From assembly GCF_011299595.1 (NCBI RefSeq), contig NZ_CP049867.1:1922001-1986000 (forward strand): a DNA stretch of 64,000 bases, written 5' to 3'. Position numbers and translations under genes: made by a program. Origin of the DNA: Nocardioides sp. HDW12B. Lineage in GTDB: Bacteria > Actinomycetota > Actinomycetes > Propionibacteriales > Nocardioidaceae. Below, in pieces: positions 59,275 to 64,000 of this stretch (positions within the stretch are counted from its first letter, which is position 1; each line of letters opens with the position of its first letter). Under the pieces are notes generated by a model that ran no database searches, was not told the DNA's origin, and saw nothing but the letters and a program-made list of their open reading frames with translations.

Positions 59275-61073
59275 GCACGTACCGCACCTCGGGCTTCTGG
59301 CGGACCTACGTCAAGGTCGCCGAGTACGTCGACCACCGCCGTGGGTGGCACCGGCTCCCCAAGCCGCTCGGGCTGGCGGTGCTGGTGGGGGTCCGGACCC
59401 GGCTGCGCCAGCAGAACCTCGCCGACACCCAGCTGCTGCCGACGCAGGACCCACCGGTCCCGTCGCCGCCGGACCCGAGGCGACGCACCCAGCGCACCCC
59501 CGACGGCAGCTGGAACGACCTCGACGACCCGGCCATGGGCATGGCCGGCAGCCGGTTCGGGCGCAACATCCCGCTCGCGGCGATCCCGGAGGTCACCGAG
59601 CACGACGTGCTGACGCCGAGCCCGCGCGAGGTGAGCCGACGCCTGCTGACCCGGCACGAGCTCGCGGCCGCCGAGGGGGTCAACTCGCTGGTCGCGGCCT
59701 GGCTGCAGTTCATGATCCACGACTGGTTCAGCCACGGCTCCAGCCCGCAGGAGAACCCGTGGGTGGTCGAGCTCGCCGACGACGACCCCTGGCCGGACCG
59801 GCCGATGACCGTGCTGCGCACCCGGCAGGACCCGACCCGGCCGCCCGGGACCACCGGTGCCCCCACCACCGTCAACGTGCTCACGCACTGGTGGGACGGC
59901 TCCTCGATCTACGGCGAGAGCGAGGAGGCGGCGCACGCACGGCGCAGCCACGTCGACGGCAAGCTGCTGCTGACCGAGGACGGCCACGTCCCGCGCCCCT
60001 CCGACCCCGAGCAGGATCCCGCCTCGATCCCCGGCTTCTGGGTGGGCCTGGCCCTGCTCGTCACGCTCTTCGCCCGCGAGCACAACGCCATCTGCGACCG
60101 GCTGCGCCGGGAGTACCCGCAGTGGAGCGACGAGGAGCTGTTCCAGCGCGCGCGGCTGGTCAACGCCGCCCTGCTGGCCAAGATCCACACCGTCGAGTGG
60201 ACACCGGCCGTGATCAGCCACCCCACCACCGTCACGGCGCTGCGGGCGAACTGGTTCGGGCTGGCGGGCGAGCGCGCCGCCCGGCTCTTCGGCCGGCTCA
60301 GCGACAGCGAGATCGTCAGCGGGATCCCGGGCAGCCACGCCGACCACTACGGCGTGCCCTACTCCCTCACCGAGGAGTTCACCTCCGTCTACCGCATGCA
60401 CCCGCTGCTGCGCGACGACTGGACGCTGCGCCGGGTCGCCGACGACGCGGTGACCCGCGACCTCACCTTCGCCGACCTCACCGGACCGCAGGCCTACGAC
60501 GTCATCGGCGAGCACGGGCTGACCGACCTGCTGTACTCCTTCGGCACCCAGCCCCCCGGGCTGGTGACCTTGCACAACTTCCCGCGCTTCCTGCAGGAGT
60601 TCACCCGGCCCGACGGTCGCGTCATGGACCTCGGCGCGGTCGACATCCTGCGGACCCGCGAGCTCGGCGTGCCCCGCTACAACGAGTTCCGCCGGCTCAT
60701 GCACCTCGAGCCGTTCCGCACCTTCGAGGAGCTGGCGGCCGAGCCGGAGTGGGCCCGCGAGATCAGCGACGTCTACGGCGGCGACATCGAGAGGGTCGAC
60801 CTCAGCGTCGGTCTCTTCGCCGAGCGCCGGCCCCAGGGCTTCGCCTTCAGCGACACCGCCTTCCGCGTCTTCGTGCTGATGGCTTCGCGCCGGCTCAACA
60901 GCGACCGCTTCTTCACCGACTACTACACCCCGGCGGTCTACACCCAGGTCGGCCTGGACTGGATCCGGGACACCTCCATGGCGAGCGTGCTGCTGCGTCA
61001 CCACCCCGAGCTGCGTCCGGCCCTGACCGGGGTCGACAACGCCTTCGCCGCCTGGCGGCGTACCCACGCCTGA
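59271..61073 (+). CDS. Heme-dependent fatty-acid alpha-dioxygenase-like protein
   Basis: 600 residues. It belongs to the cyclooxygenase/peroxidase superfamily and is closest in motif to plant alpha-dioxygenases, which add O2 to C2 of fatty acids. Distal His H150 in LQFMIHDW; catalytic Tyr Y374 and proximal heme His H377 in VYRMHPLL, the same YxxH spacing as in cyclooxygenases. Other typical blocks: HRLPKPLGL (27-35), MAGSRFGRN, WWDGSSIYG, FAREHNAICD, KIHTVEWTPA and GVPYSLTEEF. AGGAG precedes the ATG, which overlaps the GMC stop. No signal peptide or membrane anchor is clear, though the N-terminal amphipathic region could touch membranes. Confidence 0.88.
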   Translation: MSTYRTSGFWRTYVKVAEYVDHRRGWHRLPKPLGLAVLVGVRTRLRQQNLADTQLLPTQDPPVPSPPDPRRRTQRTPDGSWNDLDDPAMGMAGSRFGRNIPLAAIPEVTEHDVLTPSPREVSRRLLTRHELAAAEGVNSLVAAWLQFMIHDWFSHGSSPQENPWVVELADDDPWPDRPMTVLRTRQDPTRPPGTTGAPTTVNVLTHWWDGSSIYGESEEAAHARRSHVDGKLLLTEDGHVPRPSDPEQDPASIPGFWVGLALLVTLFAREHNAICDRLRREYPQWSDEELFQRARLVNAALLAKIHTVEWTPAVISHPTTVTALRANWFGLAGERAARLFGRLSDSEIVSGIPGSHADHYGVPYSLTEEFTSVYRMHPLLRDDWTLRRVADDAVTRDLTFADLTGPQAYDVIGEHGLTDLLYSFGTQPPGLVTLHNFPRFLQEFTRPDGRVMDLGAVDILRTRELGVPRYNEFRRLMHLEPFRTFEELAAEPEWAREISDVYGGDIERVDLSVGLFAERRPQGFAFSDTAFRVFVLMASRRLNSDRFFTDYYTPAVYTQVGLDWIRDTSMASVLLRHHPELRPALTGVDNAFAAWRRTHA

Positions 61074-61088
61074 GACGGGAGCGGACCC

Positions 61089-63431
61089 GTGACCGACACC
61101 CTCACCCCACCCGGCCCCCCACCCGGCCCCCCACCCGGCCCGCGGACGGACGCCGGGCAGGTCGTCCTCGACCACGGCACGTTCGCCGCCGACGTCGTCC
61201 CCGACGTGTTCGACGAGCGTGACCTGCAGTTCCGGCCACGGCTCCAGGCCCTGCCCCCGGAGCTCGAGTGCCGCCCGGCCGACCGCTTCGTGCTGCGCCA
61301 GGAGGGCAGCTCGTGCACCGGCCACGCCGTCGCGGCGATGATCAACGCGGTGCTGGCCGGTCAGGACCCGGCCGCCGGGGTGCACGTCAGTCCCTACATG
61401 CTCTACGCCCTGGCCCGTCGCTACGACGAGTTCGAGGGCGAGGCCGAGGCGGGCTCGTCGCTGCGGGGCGCGCTCAAGGGCTGGTACTACCACGGGGTCC
61501 TCCGCGACTCCGACTGGCCGCGGCTCGACACCAGCCCCGAGCCGGACCTGGAGGACCCCGCCGTCCTGGCCGCGGCCGCGCGCCACCCGCTCGGCGCCTT
61601 CTACCGCGTCGGCACCGCCCGTCTCGACGACGTCCAGTCGGCGGTGGCCGAGCTGTCGGCCGTGGTCGTCTCCGCCGCCATCCACGACGGCTGGAACCAC
61701 CCCGTCCCGCTGGTCCGCACCGTCGACGGCGTCGAGCAGCGGCTCACCGTCATCGACCGCACCCCGGCCTCGCGCTCCCTGGGCGGTCACGCCTTCTGCA
61801 TCGTCGGCTACAACGACGTCGGCTTCCTGGTGCAGAACTCCTGGGGGCCCGAGTGGGGCAAGGGCGGCTTCGCCACGCTGCCGTACGACGACTGGCTCGA
61901 CTCCGGCTACGACGCCTGGGTCGCGCGCCCCGGCGTCCCCGCCGTCGTGTCCGAGCGCACCCGCCGCAAGATCCTGGCCACCTCCGGGGGACTCCTCGTC
62001 GACGCCCCGGGGCCGGACCTGCAGCGCCTGGGCGACCACGTCGTCAACCTCGGCAACGACGGCCGGCTGTCGCGCACCGGCCGCTTCACCAGCAGCCCGG
62101 CGCAGCTCGACCGCATCGTGACCCGGATGGCCGAGCGGCACCGGGGCTGGACCGACACTCCCCCGCGCATCGTGCTCTACGCCCACGGCGGGCTCAACAG
62201 CGAGCGCTCCGGCCTCGACGTCGCCCAGCGCCAGCTCGGCTGGTGGCTGCGCAACGAGATCTACCCGGTGACCTTCGCCTGGCAGACGGGTCTGGCCGAG
62301 ACCATCGAGAACGAGCTGCGCGACCAGCTCGGCCGGCACCAGCCCGCCGGGGCGTGGTCGCTCGACCTCACCGAGGGCGTGGACCGCTGGGTGGAGAACC
62401 GCGTGCGCTCCCGCTTCCGCTGGATCTGGCGCGAGATGAAGGACAACGCCGACGCCGCCTCCGCCGCTCCGCTGCCCGACCCCACGGCCACCGACGACCT
62501 GCCGGGCGCGTCGATGTTCGTCGCCCGGCTGGCCGCGCACCTCGCGACCTACCCCGAGGACGGCTCGCAGGGGCCGCGTCCCGAGGTGCACCTGGTCGGC
62601 CACAGCGCCGGGGCGATCTTCCTGGTCGGCGTGGCCGAGCGGCTGGCCGAGGCCGGTGTCCCGGTGGCGAGCCTGACCTACCTGGCCGGGGCGCTGCGCA
62701 CCGACGTGTGGACCGAGCGCGTGCTGCCCGAGATCGCCGCCGGGCGGGTGCAGCGGTTCACCGCCTTCGGGCTCGACCCCGGCGCCGAGCTCGACGACTC
62801 GCTCCCCCTGGGACCGGTCACCGCCTACCACAAGTCGCTGCTCTACCTGGTCGCGCGCGGTTTCGAGGCGCCCGAGCGGAACCGCAGCGAGGTCCCCCTG
62901 GTGGGCATGGCGCGGTTCGCCACCACCGACGTGCAGGGCGGCACGTACGCCGACCGCGTCGCGTCCGCGGGCGGCGAGCTCGTGTGGACCGGCTCCGGGA
63001 CAGAGCCCGACCAGCAGTCGGAGTCCACCACCCACGGCGGGTTCGACGACGACAGCCCCACGATGACGTCCGTGGTGCTGCGCATCGTCGGTGAGGAGGC
63101 GGTGAGCGCCCGGCGCAAGTACGCCCCGCACCTGCCGGCCGAGGCCACCGCCGCGAGCGTGGTCACCGACCCGGTCGGCGTCGACGACCAGCCGCCCGAG
63201 GCGGTGACCGCCGAGGTGCAGGCGCCCGTGCAGCCGCTGGCCGGCGCGAGCGTCACCACCACGACCACCACCGCCGTGCGGCCGCCCGACCCGTCCTCCA
63301 CGACGCCCAGCCGGGTGATGTCGGCCCTCGCCCGGCACGGCTGGACCTCCCCGCCCGCGGCACCCTCAGCACCCTCCTCCCCCTCAACCCCCTCCGCGCC
63401 ACCCGCACCCCAGCCCGAGGACCCGACATGA
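61089..63431 (+). CDS. Fusion of papain-like cysteine peptidase and alpha/beta-serine hydrolase
   Basis: 780 residues in three parts. After a Pro-rich start (PPGPPPGPPPGPR), a C1A papain-like domain (about 45-290) has Q71 and nucleophile C76 in LRQEGSSCTGHA, H234 in LGGHAFCIVGYND and N250 in VQNSWGPEWGKGG. A second domain (about 355-620) is an alpha/beta-hydrolase: IVLYAHGGLNSE and the nucleophile S506 in LVGHSAGA. The C-terminus (from about 700) is Pro/Thr/Ser-rich. No signal peptide. It sits between two fatty-acid oxygenase-type genes and overlaps the second by four bases. Substrates unknown. The GTG follows GGGAG. Confidence 0.85.
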   Translation: MTDTLTPPGPPPGPPPGPRTDAGQVVLDHGTFAADVVPDVFDERDLQFRPRLQALPPELECRPADRFVLRQEGSSCTGHAVAAMINAVLAGQDPAAGVHVSPYMLYALARRYDEFEGEAEAGSSLRGALKGWYYHGVLRDSDWPRLDTSPEPDLEDPAVLAAAARHPLGAFYRVGTARLDDVQSAVAELSAVVVSAAIHDGWNHPVPLVRTVDGVEQRLTVIDRTPASRSLGGHAFCIVGYNDVGFLVQNSWGPEWGKGGFATLPYDDWLDSGYDAWVARPGVPAVVSERTRRKILATSGGLLVDAPGPDLQRLGDHVVNLGNDGRLSRTGRFTSSPAQLDRIVTRMAERHRGWTDTPPRIVLYAHGGLNSERSGLDVAQRQLGWWLRNEIYPVTFAWQTGLAETIENELRDQLGRHQPAGAWSLDLTEGVDRWVENRVRSRFRWIWREMKDNADAASAAPLPDPTATDDLPGASMFVARLAAHLATYPEDGSQGPRPEVHLVGHSAGAIFLVGVAERLAEAGVPVASLTYLAGALRTDVWTERVLPEIAAGRVQRFTAFGLDPGAELDDSLPLGPVTAYHKSLLYLVARGFEAPERNRSEVPLVGMARFATTDVQGGTYADRVASAGGELVWTGSGTEPDQQSESTTHGGFDDDSPTMTSVVLRIVGEEAVSARRKYAPHLPAEATAASVVTDPVGVDDQPPEAVTAEVQAPVQPLAGASVTTTTTTAVRPPDPSSTTPSRVMSALARHGWTSPPAAPSAPSSPSTPSAPPAPQPEDPT
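61109..61141 (+). repeat. 12-bp tandem repeat (ACCCGGCCCCCC) at the start of the fusion gene
   Basis: Two full units and a nine-base partial unit encode the PPGPPPGPPPGP stretch. In-frame length variation is possible. Confidence 0.7.
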
Positions 63432-64000
63432 GCGACCAGCCCCGTCCGCCCCTCGCCGAGTCCCTCCCCCGGCTCGCCCGCCGGCTCGGGGCGTCGTACC
63501 CGCGGCTGGGGCCCGGCCCCACCTCCCGGCTGCCCGGAGTGCTGGGGCGCTTCACCTCCGTGCCCGCCCTGCGGCGCGCGGCGAGCGCCACGTTCATCAA
63601 CTACTACGCCTACGCGACGCCGCCGCGCCCGCGCGCGCTGACCATGCACGCCGACTACACGACGTGGACGGGACTCAACGACGCGCAGTACACCGGCCGC
63701 CACCTGCCCCCGGCGACACCGGAGGAGGTCGCGGCGTGGCCGGACGAGAAGGACGTGGTCGCGCTCTTCCGCCGCGAGCGCGAGATCCCGTCGACCGACA
63801 CCAGCGTGTGGTTCATGTTCTTCGCCCAGTGGTTCACCGACAGCTTCCTGCGCACCAGCCGCGAGGACTTCCGCCGCAACACCTCGACGCAGAACATCGA
63901 CCTCTGCCAGATCTACGGCCTCGGACCGCGCCAGACCCGGATGCTTCGCTCGGGTCACGGCGGGCGGCTCAAGAGCCAGCTCATCGACGGCGAGGAGTTC
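63428..64000 (+). CDS. Cyclooxygenase-like heme peroxidase-family protein, N-terminal part
   Basis: 191 codons are visible; the gene runs off the window. The sequence resembles the start of prostaglandin-synthase-type catalytic domains: ADYTTWTGLNDAQYTGRHLPP, VWFMFFAQWFTDSFLRT (128-143), NIDLCQIYGLGPRQTRMLRS and GGRLKSQLIDGEEF, aligning with the cyclooxygenase blocks FFAQHFTHQFF, GVDLGHIYG and GKLKYQVLDGE. At the place of the distal heme His (H207 of animal enzymes) there is D138. The catalytic Tyr and proximal His lie beyond the window. The ATG overlaps the stop of the fusion gene (ATGA). Confidence 0.82.
   Translation, partial: MSDQPRPPLAESLPRLARRLGASYPRLGPGPTSRLPGVLGRFTSVPALRRAASATFINYYAYATPPRPRALTMHADYTTWTGLNDAQYTGRHLPPATPEEVAAWPDEKDVVALFRREREIPSTDTSVWFMFFAQWFTDSFLRTSREDFRRNTSTQNIDLCQIYGLGPRQTRMLRSGHGGRLKSQLIDGEEF

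Noticed and set aside
59181-63338. Very long minus-strand open frame across the oxygenase operon
   Set aside because: Low-complexity shadow of three well-supported plus-strand genes with catalytic motifs.

Overview
The window is a single stretch of very GC-rich chromosome, packed with genes and with no mobile elements, CRISPR arrays, rRNA or tRNA genes that I can see. GTG starts, 4-base ATGA/GTGA stop-start overlaps, a mycothiol ligase-type gene, a mycothiol-dependent isomerase-type gene, a GarA regulator and a block matching the order of Mycobacterium tuberculosis Rv1822-Rv1832 place it in the Actinobacteria. The overall gene content suggests a soil-type Nocardioidaceae-like organism, but the genus is inference.

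Layout. 1-6135: cut start of a LapA-like membrane protein, then fdhD, the sbcD-sbcC nuclease operon and a small HAD protein. 6158-16460 (minus strand): the conserved actinobacterial block pgsA2, DUF881, small basic protein, DUF881, gcvH, garA, ftsR-type MerR, bifunctional nuclease, second MerR, gcvP (behind a glycine riboswitch) and a serine hydrolase. 16461-22933: a short Cys-rich ORF, a flavin monooxygenase of Baeyer-Villiger type, a GPGG micro-membrane protein, topoisomerase IB, an MshC-like ligase and a DUF4032 protein. 22938-35619: pyruvate carboxylase, an LVIVD-repeat surface protein, two tandem sulfatases, a 14-helix MFS exporter, a sulfotransferase-like protein and a secreted CocE-type hydrolase. 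35724-45524: fatty-acid and polyhydroxyalkanoate (PHA) metabolism: three acyl-CoA synthetases, PHA synthase, Pseudomonas-type PHA depolymerase, acyl-CoA dehydrogenase and enoyl-CoA hydratase. 45737-56739: mixed small genes, a 13E12-type HNH protein, ACC deaminase, and a beta-phosphoglucomutase/GH65 phosphorylase pair.

56950-64000 is the most unusual part: a tightly coupled run encoding a small membrane protein, a GMC oxidoreductase, an alpha-dioxygenase-like heme enzyme, a papain-protease/serine-hydrolase fusion, and the start of a second, cyclooxygenase-like heme protein. Two members of the animal/plant fatty-acid oxygenase superfamily in one bacterial operon, behind a promoter overlapped by an 18-bp palindrome, look like an oxylipin-forming or fatty-acid-shortening pathway. 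Its product is unknown to me.

Regulation visible in sequence: a glycine riboswitch, a CRP/GlxR-like site before the PHA operon, an SOS-like box before the HNH gene, a long dyad in the MerR region, and a recurring TAnnnT box 6-8 bases before start codons that points to many leaderless transcripts. Functions are by motif and family recognition only; no database search was run.
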